This document shows positions 5,034 through 5,113 of a DNA stretch of 5,113 bases, piece by piece. The stretch lies in contig WQXW01000165.1 of assembly GCA_009781575.1 (NCBI GenBank), positions 1-5,113 on the forward strand, in the 5' to 3' direction. The position numbers were made by a program, and so were the translations under genes. Every line of letters begins with the position of its first letter. Position 1 is the first letter of the stretch. This stretch comes from Solirubrobacterales bacterium. Lineage in GTDB: Bacteria > Actinomycetota > Thermoleophilia > Solirubrobacterales > Solirubrobacteraceae. Under the pieces are notes generated by a model. It saw nothing but the letters and a program-made list of their open reading frames with translations, did not search any database and had not been told where the DNA came from.

Positions 5034-5113
5034 GTGGAACTCAGGTTTCTTGGCCCCGCCGCGCCCGCGTTGCGCGGCGGCAACACCCCGGTGCCGTTGG
5101 ACCCCCTCCTCAC
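5034..5113 (+). CDS. Probable start of an MBL-fold hydrolase (UPF0173/UlaG-like); runs off the window
   Basis: From the GTG at 5034 the frame reads VELRFLGPAAPALRGGNTPVPLDPLL to the window edge. This closely parallels the N-terminus of UPF0173/UlaG-like metal-dependent hydrolases, which typically read roughly FLGHAxF...G...VLIDPFLT. The zinc-ligand HxHxDH motif would lie further downstream, beyond the window. Several expected positions are replaced by Pro or Leu (the conserved His after FLG is Pro), each largely explained by A or T to C changes. Sequence error near a contig edge is possible, as is real divergence. GAGAGGGG at 5016-5023 is a plausible but distant ribosome binding site. The gene would follow the rhomboid-like gene on the same strand after about 290 bases holding repeat copy B. 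Confidence 0.5.
   Translation, partial: MELRFLGPAAPALRGGNTPVPLDPLL

Overview
The window comes from a very GC-rich bacterial chromosome. An enolase gene followed by a DivIC/FtsB-type septum protein is a common actinobacterial arrangement. Together with CsrA, a zinc-ribbon rhomboid-like protein, a stand-alone DUF2090 aldolase-like protein and several lineage-restricted small proteins, it suggests a deep-branching actinobacterium such as Thermoleophilia/Solirubrobacterales. That placement is inferred from gene content and composition, not from a database search.

Layout. Position 1-378 (+) is the C-terminal third of enolase. The gap at 379-648 holds a candidate terminator inside a 126-bp dispersed repeat (copy A) and then a short hairpin. 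Next on + come a FtsB/DivIC-like septum protein (649-1125) with an odd Pro-Arg-Gly tandem-repeat N-terminus and a small helical protein of unknown function (1148-1477). A GC-rich tandem repeat separates these from a convergent charged low-complexity protein (1551-2129, -). That gene is divergent from csrA (2270-2521, +), which converges on a small single-pass membrane protein (2532-2777, -). The membrane protein lies downstream of, and probably in an operon with, a DUF2090 class I aldolase-like protein (2862-3788, -). A divergent spacer leads to a rhomboid-like membrane protein (3929-4741, +). The second, inverted copy of the dispersed repeat (copy B, 4831-4957) follows. The window ends in what looks like the first 26 codons of an UPF0173/UlaG-like metallo-beta-lactamase-fold hydrolase (from 5034, +).

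Functionally this is a mixed core-genome neighbourhood covering glycolysis, cell division, post-transcriptional regulation, sugar-phosphate aldol chemistry and membrane biology. It is not a single pathway. I see no defence island, phage, transposase, CRISPR array, tRNA or rRNA.

The most noteworthy items are: (1) a ~127-bp intergenic repeat present twice in inverted orientation at about 90% identity, built around a 26-28-bp GC-centred palindrome; (2) a rhomboid-fold protein whose catalytic Ser and His both appear to be missing, joined to an N-terminal zinc ribbon; (3) a near-consensus CsrA-binding core overlapping the csrA ribosome binding site; (4) four short tandem repeats clustered at gene ends; (5) signs of C-biased sequence error at the right edge.
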